A stretch of 64,000 bases of DNA from the NCBI RefSeq assembly GCF_947489035.1, contig NZ_CANLCI010000004.1:62001-126000 (forward strand). The letters run 5' to 3'. Shown here in pieces: positions 57,822-64,000 of the stretch. The position numbers and the translations under genes were made by a program. The notes beneath the pieces are model-generated. The model worked only from the letters and a program-made list of their open reading frames with translations, was not told where the DNA came from and made no database searches. Source of the stretch: an uncultured Ferrimonas sp. (GTDB lineage: Bacteria > Pseudomonadota > Gammaproteobacteria > Enterobacterales > Shewanellaceae). How positions within the stretch are numbered: position 1 is the first letter of the stretch; the number at the start of each line of letters is the position of its first letter.

Positions 57822-59240
57822 TTAACTGCGGATCAATTTTCGTAACTGTTCGCCGATGCGATCGGCTTGAGGCCCCAACACAATCTGCACCCCTTCGCCG
57901 TGGCTCAACACCCCTTTGGCACCGAGCGCCATCAATGCCGCTCGGTTCAGGTATTGTGGCTTGTGCAGCGCCAAACGCAGTCGCGTTAGGCAAGCGTCGA
58001 TATTCTTAATGTTGTCGGCGCCGCCAAGGGCATGCAGCATTTGCGCTGCGTGCTCGGTACTGGTTTGCTTCACCGGCTTGCTGCCGCGCCCAAGCGTGGG
58101 CAAGTTCAAGCGCACGATCACCGTTCGGAATACCACGTAATACAACACCCCATACAGCGGCCCCAGCCACAGCAGTTGGCCCACATTATCGGCTAAGTGA
58201 AAGTACAACAGCAGATCGATAAACCCTTGGGAGAACACCATGCCCATGTGCAAATCAACGGCGATGGCCACAACATAAGCACTGCCGGTTAAGAGCGCGT
58301 GCACCAAAAACAGGCTGGGAGAGATAAACAAAAAGGCAAACTCAATGGGCTCGGTAACCCCAGTAAACCAACTGGTGATCGCCGCCGAGAGCATAATGGA
58401 GCCCGCCTGTTGGCGTTGGCGCGGATCGGCACTGCGCCAAATCGCCAAGGCCGCGGCAGGCAGACCAAACATCTTAATTAGGTAGCCACCGGCAAGGTGT
58501 CCGGCCTGCGGATCGCCAGCAAGAAAGCGTGATAATTCACCGTTGATGATCTGCCCGTTCGGGCCCGCGTATTGGCCCACTTCGTAGAAAAACGGCAGGT
58601 TCCAAATGTGGTGAAACCCCAGCGGGATCAGCAACCGTTCAATGGCGCCGTACAGCCCCCACGCCAACATTGGCCGCTGATAAATGGCCCAGTTCGAAAA
58701 TTGATCCAACAGATGCTGCAGCGTTGGCCACAGCAGCGCCATCACAATGCCCACCATCATCCCCGCCAGCACATTCACCAGTGGCACAAAACGACGACCA
58801 GAGAAAAAGGCAAACATGGCCGGCAGTTCAATTTGATGGAATTCACGATAGACCCAGCTGGTCATCAGGCCGATCACCACCCCACCCAAGACCCCGGTAT
58901 TCAAGGTGTCGAACCCCAGCACTTGCTGAGTTTGCCACCCGTAATGCTGCGCCAGTGAAGCCATCGCCGCGAGTTTGGTGCCGTAACCGATCACTGCCGC
59001 CAACGCAGCGGTGCCATCGTGGCGGCTAAAGGTTAATGCCACCGCAACCGCAAACATCAGCGGCAATAAAGCAAATACGGCGCTGCCGCAATTGAGCAAT
59101 AAAGTGCCCAACAATGGCGGCATATAGGGAATGGGGCTGGTGCCAAGCCCAACCAACAAGCCAGCAACCGGCAACACTGCAACCGGCACCATTAACGCTT
59201 TCCCCATGCGCTGAATACGGTGGAACAGCGTTCCCTGCAT
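57822..59240 (-). CDS. ptsG: PTS system glucose-type EIICB component
   Basis: Takes up and phosphorylates a sugar. It has about 472 residues: an N-terminal EIIC with about 10 membrane segments (1-380) and a C-terminal EIIB with the phosphorylated Cys in NIDACLTRLRL. GFHHIWNLPFFYEVGQY, AGDPQAGHLAGGYLIKMFGLPAAALAIW and TGVTEPIEFAFLFI follow E. coli PtsG more closely than NagE, which has a different GLHH region, so glucose is the best guess. No EIIA domain is fused, so Crr elsewhere must supply it. The ATG at 59240 lies 2 bases after the yqcA stop and is probably translated by coupling. Confidence 0.82.
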   Translation of the reverse strand: MQGTLFHRIQRMGKALMVPVAVLPVAGLLVGLGTSPIPYMPPLLGTLLLNCGSAVFALLPLMFAVAVALTFSRHDGTAALAAVIGYGTKLAAMASLAQHYGWQTQQVLGFDTLNTGVLGGVVIGLMTSWVYREFHQIELPAMFAFFSGRRFVPLVNVLAGMMVGIVMALLWPTLQHLLDQFSNWAIYQRPMLAWGLYGAIERLLIPLGFHHIWNLPFFYEVGQYAGPNGQIINGELSRFLAGDPQAGHLAGGYLIKMFGLPAAALAIWRSADPRQRQQAGSIMLSAAITSWFTGVTEPIEFAFLFISPSLFLVHALLTGSAYVVAIAVDLHMGMVFSQGFIDLLLYFHLADNVGQLLWLGPLYGVLYYVVFRTVIVRLNLPTLGRGSKPVKQTSTEHAAQMLHALGGADNIKNIDACLTRLRLALHKPQYLNRAALMALGAKGVLSHGEGVQIVLGPQADRIGEQLRKLIRS

Positions 59241-59242
59241 CC

Positions 59243-59704
59243 TTACTGAGCGCTCGCTAGCTCTGCTAACCACGGCGCAAGCCATTGTTGCGCAGGTTGT
59301 TCAGGCTCCATGGTTTCACAGGCATCAATCTGTAATACCGAACCGATACGCTGGGCCCCAAGTTCTTGCAGCAACTGGTCAAATTGATGTCCGGCGCCAC
59401 AGTAGGTGTCGCCATAGCTGCTATCACCAAGGGCGATAACGCCATAACGCGATTGGGGGAGTAAGGGAAACTGCTGTTGCAGCTGGTAGTAAAGCGGGGC
59501 GATATTATCCGGTAGATCCCCCGAGCCGGTCGTGGAAGTGATGACCAACAGGTTGCTGCCATCAAGCTGACGCAGCCCAGAATCCGTCAATTGCTCTACT
59601 CGCTCAACCGCAAAACCCGCTTGTTGCATCAGCGGTTGCAGTTGCTCGGCAACGTGATCAGCACCGCCGTAGACCGAGCCAACCATAAGACAAATTTTCG
59701 ACAT
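59243..59704 (-). CDS. yqcA: Flavodoxin YqcA
   Basis: Small FMN protein of 153 residues. The phosphate loop is GSVYGGADHVAEQL and the flavin loops are TSTTGSGDLPDN and ALGDSSYGDTYCGAG. It resembles both MioC and YqcA. I prefer YqcA because RYGVIALGDSSY and the place beside truC match E. coli, where yqcC-truC-yqcA lie together. The physiological role is unclear: an electron carrier for a partner such as a radical SAM enzyme or tRNA modification is possible. It overlaps neither neighbour and leads into ptsG. Confidence 0.9.
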   Translation of the reverse strand: MSKICLMVGSVYGGADHVAEQLQPLMQQAGFAVERVEQLTDSGLRQLDGSNLLVITSTTGSGDLPDNIAPLYYQLQQQFPLLPQSRYGVIALGDSSYGDTYCGAGHQFDQLLQELGAQRIGSVLQIDACETMEPEQPAQQWLAPWLAELASAQ

Positions 59705-59795
59705 TTATCCAACTTCTCTGCTACTTCTTTAGGGCAACTTACTGTAACCCCGTAGCAGGCGCAATCACGGCATTCGTAAAAGGAGCCACAAAAAG

Positions 59796-59924
59796 ATGCA
59801 GCAACGCAGCCTTCGTCGTCGTCAACTTCACCGCCAAGTCGGCAGCAAACGCCGAGTTCGCCGTAATCTGTTCTTTGTTTCCGAACAGAAAGAGTTGGCC
59901 TCGGTCGCGTTTACTAAGGGTTAA
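59796..59924 (+). CDS. Candidate small basic protein (42 residues), antisense to the end of truC
   Basis: ORF MQQRSLRRRQLHRQVGSKR... with 11 Arg and 3 Lys in 42 residues, then a hydrophobic patch LFFVS and a tail EQKELASVAFTKG. An AGGAG ribosome site lies 10 bases upstream of the ATG, and the codons are the common CGC/CGT for Arg. It lies in the 216-base gap between truC and yqcA, on the opposite strand, and its last 4 bases overlap the truC 3' end. I do not recognise the protein. It could be a small ribosome-associated or nucleic-acid-binding peptide, or chance. Confidence 0.35.
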   Translation: MQQRSLRRRQLHRQVGSKRRVRRNLFFVSEQKELASVAFTKG

Positions 59925-60964
59925 TCGTCCCAGCCCATGGCGGCAAACGGCTGCTGCCAATCCGCTTCCAGTTCCGTTTCGATGGTCAAACGTTCACCGG
60001 TCACCGGGTGGTCAAAGCTCATGCTTTTACAGATCAGCCACAATCGCTGCAGTTCAAACTGGTCCCGAAACAACTGATTCTGGTGGCGACAACCGTGGGT
60101 GGTATCCCCCACAATCGGGTGACGAAGGTGAGCCATATGACGACGCAACTGGTGCTTACGGCCGGTGATCGGCTCCAGCTCCATCAAGGTGTAACGAGCA
60201 CTTGGGTACCGGCTCACCGGAAACGGCATCTGTCCTTGGCGTAGCGGCTGATAGCGGCTGATCGCCTCTTGCGGTTCTTTATCTTGATCCGCAAATTTGT
60301 CGGCAATCTTATCCAGCTCCTCTTTCAGCGGGTAATCCAACACCGCCCCCTCATCCACAAAGCCTCGGCACAAGGCCAAGTAACGTTTTTCAACGTGATG
60401 ATTGGCAAACATCTCGCTTAGGGTTCGTGCCACTTCCGACGACTTAGCAAACAGCAGCACACCGGAGGTTGGCCGATCCAGCCGGTGCACCGTAAACACA
60501 TGGCAACCAACGGTATCTCGGGTTTTTTGCATCGCAAACTCGGTCTCTTTGCGTGCCAACCAGCTGCGGTGCACTAACAGCCCCGACGGCTTATGCACTG
60601 CCACGATGTGTTCGTCTTCATAAATCACTTCAATGGTTGGTTGCAGCGTCATGCTCAGCGCCGCATCCAACGTCGCGATCGTGTGGAGCAACGGCTGTAA
60701 CTGCGGTTGCCCCTTAAACGCCTCTTCGGCCATCGGCGCGATCGCTACTTTGGTTGGCAGTGTCCCCTCGCTATCCAGCAACGCAGTTAATCGCGGCAGC
60801 AGCACAAACTGCAGCCATTGTTCAAACCCTAAGGTATCGCAACAAAAAGGGGCGGTGCTGGCCAGAGCCTCATCACTGGGCGGGCTGAGTTGCCATAAGT
60901 GCTGTTGTTGCAGCTGGGATTGGATCTGCGTCAGAAGCAGACGGATCCGCACAGTATCGTGCAT
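59921..60964 (-). CDS. truC: Fused YqcC domain and tRNA pseudouridine(65) synthase TruC
   Basis: 347 residues. The first ~108 match the separate E. coli protein YqcC (DUF446): IRLLLTQIQSQLQQQHLW, APFCCDTLGFEQWLQFVLLPRL and AIAPMAEEAF. From about 115 on (PTIEVIYEDEHIVAVHKPSGLLVHRSWL) it matches TruC, which makes pseudouridine at U65 of tRNA; the catalytic Asp is in HRLDRPTSGVLL, and LDYPLKEELDKIADKFAD and TGRKHQLRRHMAHLRHPIVGD are TruC-specific. In E. coli the two are adjacent separate genes, so this is an in-frame fusion. The ATG at 60964 has GGAG 7 bases upstream; the frame extends 12 codons further without need. Confidence 0.9.
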   Translation of the reverse strand: MHDTVRIRLLLTQIQSQLQQQHLWQLSPPSDEALASTAPFCCDTLGFEQWLQFVLLPRLTALLDSEGTLPTKVAIAPMAEEAFKGQPQLQPLLHTIATLDAALSMTLQPTIEVIYEDEHIVAVHKPSGLLVHRSWLARKETEFAMQKTRDTVGCHVFTVHRLDRPTSGVLLFAKSSEVARTLSEMFANHHVEKRYLALCRGFVDEGAVLDYPLKEELDKIADKFADQDKEPQEAISRYQPLRQGQMPFPVSRYPSARYTLMELEPITGRKHQLRRHMAHLRHPIVGDTTHGCRHQNQLFRDQFELQRLWLICKSMSFDHPVTGERLTIETELEADWQQPFAAMGWDD

Positions 60965-61022
60965 AAGAGACTCCGGGAAAAAAGCTGGGCGCGGGATCAT
61001 ACCATCTGGCTGAGCTCCCCCC

Positions 61023-61028
61023 TATAAT
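61023..61028 (+). promoter_or_regulatory. Likely -10 box for the DUF3549 gene
   Basis: A perfect TATAAT lies 28 bases before the ATG at 61057, in the short gap to the diverging truC. The -35 region has no good match. Confidence 0.5.
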
Positions 61029-61056
61029 GCTGCAAAAACATTATGAGCCTCGGAAC

Positions 61057-62073
61057 ATGGCAACCATCACTACCCTTGAACAGTTTTTAACTTTAGCTGG
61101 CACTCAATTTCGGGTCTTTGACCTTGGCCGCCGCGTGGTGCCAGTCGCAAACGACCAATTTCATCAATTTGAAAGTGGCCACATTCCCTACCCTACGCCT
61201 CGTGCAGGCCACGCTTGGATCGGCTTGCTGTTTTGGGATCCCAAAGTCGCGATGCAACACTACGTGTGGTTTTTAAAACTGCCTTTGGATGAACAGGGCA
61301 AAATTAACCCCGCGGCTCGCAACCAATTTTTGCAGCTGGTGATGGAAGCACTGGGGCAAGATCCCACCGCTGAAATCTCTGAGCAACAGCAACAGCGAAT
61401 GGCCAGCAACCCCTTTGTGTTTACCCCAAGCCAAGAAAAAATGGCGGTATTCAACGCCCGAGTACGCTTGGCTTTAGCGCAACCAGCCAGCAGTTTCTTA
61501 GCCCCAGTGCAGCAGTACCTGAGTGGCGCACAAGGTTGGGACAATTGGCAGCAATTGGGACTGCAAGGGATCGCCGACTACTGCAGCCGTTTAAGCAATA
61601 CGCAGCAGCCGCAGTTGGCCACAGCCATTGCAGCACTGCCTGCCGAGCCACTGACCGCATTCGTCAATGTGGCCGAGCACTACCATTTCAGTGAATCGAT
61701 CAATCAAGCTTGGCTGGCGCGATTTGAAGCCGCCACCACCGAGCTTGAACAGCTCACGGCACTGCGTGGCCTGGCCGGTGCACCAGAGCAACTGACCGCC
61801 GCGCTCGCAACCGTATTACGCCACTCGTCGCTTTCTGCTGACGCGCTGATCACCATCGCTGCTCGCTTATGGCATGGGTTAGACCAAGACAACTTACAGG
61901 CTTGGCTAGAACAGCTTGCCCGCTACCCTGGAAACCTATTTAATCAGTTGTATATGGATCTAGTGGCACTGCCACAGCTGCGCCCCATGCTATTGACCGC
62001 CATGCGCGATCCCAATCGCTCGGCTCAACTTGGTCAGGCGATTGGGCAACTGATGACCGCTCTTAGAGGCTAA
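61057..62073 (+). CDS. DUF3549 family protein
   Basis: 338 residues with no signal peptide or membrane segment. The N-terminal part (about 1-120) is the conserved portion, with FRVFDLGRRVVPVANDQFHQFE, HAWIGLLFWDP and YVWFLKLPLDEQG. The rest is helical with a repeat-like pattern of short helices (LARLWHGL... type). The family is found in Vibrio, Shewanella and relatives, often beside truC and DUF3301 genes, and has no known function. An in-frame ATG 10 codons earlier falls on the -10 box, so I use 61057. It forms an operon with the next gene. Confidence 0.85.
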   Translation: MATITTLEQFLTLAGTQFRVFDLGRRVVPVANDQFHQFESGHIPYPTPRAGHAWIGLLFWDPKVAMQHYVWFLKLPLDEQGKINPAARNQFLQLVMEALGQDPTAEISEQQQQRMASNPFVFTPSQEKMAVFNARVRLALAQPASSFLAPVQQYLSGAQGWDNWQQLGLQGIADYCSRLSNTQQPQLATAIAALPAEPLTAFVNVAEHYHFSESINQAWLARFEAATTELEQLTALRGLAGAPEQLTAALATVLRHSSLSADALITIAARLWHGLDQDNLQAWLEQLARYPGNLFNQLYMDLVALPQLRPMLLTAMRDPNRSAQLGQAIGQLMTALRG

Positions 62074-62079
62074 TAACCC

Positions 62080-62508
62080 ATGTTTAATTTATTCGATCTG
62101 ATGCTGTTAATGAGCTGTGCCGTGGTTGGCATGCTGTTTTGGCAGCTGCGCCAGATCTCCGAAGGCGCCACCTTGCACGCCCATCGGCTGTGCCGCCAGC
62201 GACGTTTGCAGTTTTTAACTGTGGCTCGGATCAAAGCGCGGATCGGAAAAGTGCCCGGCAGTGGCCTTGGCTGGAACAGCGAGTATCAGTTTGAGTTCTC
62301 AACCGATGGCTTAAACACCTTAACGGCCACCATGTTGTTTACTGGCAATAAGCTCAAAGACATTAAGATGCCACTCTACCCAGAGCCCGAATGGCAACAG
62401 GCTCCTGACAGTCAGGGGCGGATCGGCATGGGCGGTTGCGGAGGCGGCAGCCCCGTCAGCAGTTGCAGTACCAATAAATCCAGCTGCGGCAGCGGCAGCT
62501 GCCGTTAA
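62080..62508 (+). CDS. DUF3301 family membrane protein
   Basis: 142 residues. A single membrane segment (DLMLLMSCAVVGMLFWQL) is followed by the DUF3301 core with C-RQRRLQFLTVARIKARIGK and the Y-FEFSTDG strand. The C-terminal 30 residues are a Gly/Ser/Cys-rich tail (GMGGCGGGSPVSSCSTNKSSCGSGSCR) with five Cys, which is unusual and could bind metal. It starts 6 bases after the DUF3549 stop, so the two are co-translated and may be partners. Function unknown. The long palindrome after it is a terminator. Confidence 0.85.
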   Translation: MFNLFDLMLLMSCAVVGMLFWQLRQISEGATLHAHRLCRQRRLQFLTVARIKARIGKVPGSGLGWNSEYQFEFSTDGLNTLTATMLFTGNKLKDIKMPLYPEPEWQQAPDSQGRIGMGGCGGGSPVSSCSTNKSSCGSGSCR

Positions 62509-62527
62509 GCTCCTTACAAAGCCCTAA

Positions 62528-62578
62528 CGAGTCCCATTAAAAAAGCAGCGCTAGGCGCTGCTTTTTTAATGGGACTCG
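62528..62578. terminator. Very long perfect hairpin after the DUF3301 gene
   Basis: Two perfect 24-bp arms from CGAGTCCCATTAAAAAAGC to the complement, with a TAG loop. The inner part GCAGCGC / GCGCTGC with A6 and T6 is a normal bidirectional terminator; the outer 11-bp extension CGAGTCCCATT is extra. Confidence 0.85.
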
Positions 62579-62682
62579 CTCGTCCACGGAACGCCTTTGC
62601 TTGGTTGCATTAGGCCATTGCTTTCCACCTAAGCGGTTCGCGGCAAACGCAGCGATAAAGAGCAGCCAACTTTTTCGCAGGC

Positions 62683-63057
62683 AAAAAAGAACCGCAACAG
62701 TCAGACCGTTGCGGTTCGGGGTAGTACTCTTACGCCAACATTCCAATGTCGGATTGTGCTCCCTGCATCATCCTTGCGTACTTATGCTCCTGCATATTCC
62801 TTTAGCCTATCCATCGGCTTCCTTGTACTCCAGCGCCCTGCTTCCTGCTTCACCATTCCTTGATGAATGTCATCGCAAATTCCATCTCATTCCTTGATGA
62901 CTGACACTTTCAACGTACTGGTATCCATACCACGATTACATCCTGTAACCGATCACTCTTCGTTCCTGAAGATGTCCTTAGGTCGTCCATGAAACTCTTG
63001 GTTTCAATTTCGAAATCCATTCGAAAATCAAAACCTTCAATCCGTGTTCCTTTCGAC
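62683..63057 (-). ncRNA. csrB: CsrB-family regulatory RNA, copy B (downstream of copy A)
   Basis: Sequesters the translational regulator CsrA. The minus strand holds about 20 GGA triplets in about 375 bases, mostly as AAGGA, CAGGA or ATGGA. Several are in hairpin loops, such as TTACAGGATGTAA (62936-62948) and GGTATGGATACC (62920-62931). The start GTCGAAAGGAACACGG resembles E. coli CsrB GTCGACAGGGAG, and a TTGATG-N16-TACACT promoter fits just upstream. It ends in a strong terminator, GAACCGCAAC / GTTGCGGTTC plus T6 (62683-62717). No protein frame on either strand is convincing. In E. coli csrB also lies next to yqcC. Its 5' end is estimated. Confidence 0.88.
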
Positions 63058-63210
63058 GCTGATAAGTGTAGCCAACCTATCGCTGGCATCAAGCCAACCG
63101 ATGTTATCTAAAGGTTATCAAAATCAAAGGCAACTGCATCAAACATAAAAAAGTTTATAAAAAACAACAAATAAAAAAATATTATAAAAAATGTTAACTC
63201 TGATTAAGGC

Positions 63211-63222
63211 TGATCTCTTACA
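63211..63222 (-). promoter_or_regulatory. UvrY/GacA-type half-site before Csr RNA copy B
   Basis: The minus strand reads TGTAAGAGATCA, matching the left half of the E. coli UvrY palindrome TGTGAGAGATCTCTTACA at 10 of the first 11 bases. The right half is poor (CTTA nearby). It lies about 155 bases before the RNA start, similar to the upstream position in E. coli. Confidence 0.5.
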
Positions 63223-63308
63223 CAAGGTAAAGATTTGATACAGGTTAAGTTAATCTCATATCCGCATCCTTACAGCCAACTCACAGCATAAATTTCGCTT
63301 TTTTAGAC

Positions 63309-63613
63309 AAAAAAACGGGCCGCAACTTTCGTTGCGGCCCTGTAGCGCTTGTTAAGCTATCCGGCTTAAATTGATGCCTATCCCTAGCCCATCCATGCGT
63401 CTTGTATGCGTAATCCGTGCTTCGTCCATGGCTGCGTCCTGCAGCTTCCTTGTACCATTGGTACTGCTTACCATCCTGGTAGAGTGAAGTTCCGCTCACT
63501 CAGCCCTGTAAAGGGGTCCAACGATTCAAGTAGATAACCGCAGCTAAGTCCCACTCCCTGTGGAAACCCTCTGTTCAGTATTGCGTTGATCTTGTGCCAA
63601 CTCCCTGTCGAAC
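63309..63613 (-). ncRNA. CsrB/CsrC-family regulatory RNA, copy A (first of the pair)
   Basis: A second GGA-rich RNA of about 305 bases, upstream of and parallel to copy B. It has about 13 GGA triplets, including the classic loops ACCAGGATGGT (63470-63480) and CTGC-AGGAC-GCAG, plus CATGGACG and ACAAGGAAGC. The start GTTCGACAGGGAG shares TCGACAGGGAG with E. coli CsrB. It ends in a perfect terminator GGGCCGCAAC-GAAA-GTTGCGGCCC with T7 (63309-63340). No protein is encoded. The two copies are not near-identical, so they diverged long ago or serve as CsrB- and CsrC-like pair. Confidence 0.86.
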
Positions 63614-63848
63614 ACTTATCAAACACGATATCCCTCGAACACGAAGCAATTGTATGCAGTTACAGCGCTGACACAACCGCTTTAGAGCATAAAACCTAAC
63701 CGCCGACGGCTGGACATTGTTAACAGAACACCCTAAATCAATGATTAGTGTCACATTTAACATTTAAACCTAGGCCAGAAACATCCGCATAACAATCAAA
63801 AGTCCCACACCAATGGGGGGCAATGTCTTACGCAATCAAAGGCGCATG

Positions 63849-63998
63849 TCACACAGCAGATCCACTGTATACGCAAACACTGCCGACCACTTCGGCTTCA
63901 TTTACTTCAAAAACAGGTGAAAATTGATGTCGACAAAACCAATCGATCAGTTCAGGGCGATACACCAACGTGGCGATCCCGCTGATATTTTGTTCGAC
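63849..63998 (-). CDS. Possible C-terminal end of an unknown gene, cut by window edge
   Basis: A frame of 49 residues from the right edge to a TGA: VEQNISGIATLVYRPELIDWFCRHQFSPVFEVNE... ending GSVCVYSGSAV. Its residue mix looks like a real protein but I do not recognise it. The plus strand has a competing frame (start ATG 63926, MSTKPIDQFRAIHQRGDP, behind AGGTGA) that overlaps it and uses rarer codons. Only one of the two is likely real. Confidence 0.35.
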   Translation of the reverse strand, partial: VEQNISGIATLVYRPELIDWFCRHQFSPVFEVNEAEVVGSVCVYSGSAV

Positions 63999-64000
63999 AC

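Noticed and set aside
57822..59240. Naming the PTS gene nagE
   Set aside because: The GDP-AG-L-GG-L-KM-GLPAAA block and the lack of an EIIA domain fit PtsG better; the sugar is still not proven.
59243..59704. Naming the flavodoxin mioC
   Set aside because: Sequence is closer to YqcA and the truC/yqcC neighbours match yqcA in E. coli.
62910..63499. Short minus-strand frames within the Csr RNA region
   Set aside because: They run through GGA motifs and stem-loops with no ribosome site and odd residue use; the RNAs explain the sequence better.
63926..64000. A plus-strand start (MSTKPIDQFRAI) at the right edge
   Set aside because: It has an AGGTGA site but uses rare codons (AGG, ATA) and overlaps a better-looking minus-strand frame; too short to decide, so kept only as an alternative.
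1..64000. tRNA or rRNA genes, CRISPR arrays, transposases, integrases
   Set aside because: Scanned by eye on both strands; no cloverleaf with CCA end, no regular spacer repeats and no recombinase motif was found.

Overview
The window is a gammaproteobacterial chromosome segment of a marine Alteromonadales type. I lean towards Ferrimonas or a Shewanella relative; this is inferred from gene content and not from a marker search. The reasons are the E. coli-like order dapD-glnD-map / rpsB-tsf-pyrH-frr-uppS-cdsA-dxr-rseP-bamA-skp-lpxD-fabZ-lpxA-lpxB-rnhB-dnaE-accA-tilS, the rcsF-trmO pair close to proS, a Vibrio-type napFDABC operon, an array of polar-type flagellins with sigma28 promoters, and DUF3549/DUF3301 genes beside truC. 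No phage, insertion sequence, CRISPR array, rRNA or tRNA was seen.

Layout. (1) 1-6.8 kb, minus strand: four tandem flagellin genes, each with its own sigma28-type promoter and terminator, then flaG and the N-terminal part of fliD. (2) 7.0-12.0 kb: thymidine kinase, a gene-free stretch holding a large imperfect inverted repeat, an NhaC-family transporter behind a lysine riboswitch (so probably a lysine transporter), and an ETF beta-alpha operon. (3) 12.3-22.7 kb: an H-NS family gene, two secreted amidohydrolase-like proteins, rcsF-trmO, a hexapeptide acyltransferase, a CHASE-like/GGDEF diguanylate cyclase and proS. (4) 22.8-27.6 kb: the periplasmic nitrate reductase operon napFDABC plus a 45-residue membrane peptide, with FNR-like and NarP-like sites upstream. 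(5) 27.7-30.7 kb: a patatin-like phospholipase and a Kef-type antiporter, converging. (6) 30.8-55.8 kb: the cell-envelope and translation supercluster, mostly on the minus strand, with map-glnD-dapD diverging from rpsB. (7) 55.8-62.5 kb: an acyl-CoA dehydrogenase, a glucose-type PTS EIICB, flavodoxin yqcA, an in-frame yqcC::truC fusion, and DUF3549 and DUF3301 genes. (8) 62.5-64 kb: no clear protein gene for over 1.3 kb, but two tandem minus-strand RNAs with many GGA motifs, GGA hairpin loops and strong terminators. I call them CsrB-family regulators of CsrA. In E. coli csrB also lies next to yqcC, which supports the call.

How the parts fit: lipid A synthesis (lpxA, lpxB, lpxD), fatty acid synthesis (fabZ, accA), phospholipid and isoprenoid precursors (cdsA, dxr, uppS), outer-membrane assembly (bamA, skp), envelope stress (rseP, rcsF) and translation (rpsB, tsf, frr, map, proS, tilS) form the housekeeping core. 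The nap operon gives anaerobic or low-oxygen nitrate respiration. The flagellin array, the diguanylate cyclase and the Csr RNAs together concern the motile/sessile switch. Most unusual are the tandem Csr RNAs, the yqcC-truC fusion, the lysine riboswitch on an NhaC-type carrier, the amidohydrolase pair in which two of three domains have lost the metal-binding HxH, the flagellin paralogues with near-identical ends, and the unexplained inverted repeat at 7.76-8.16 kb.
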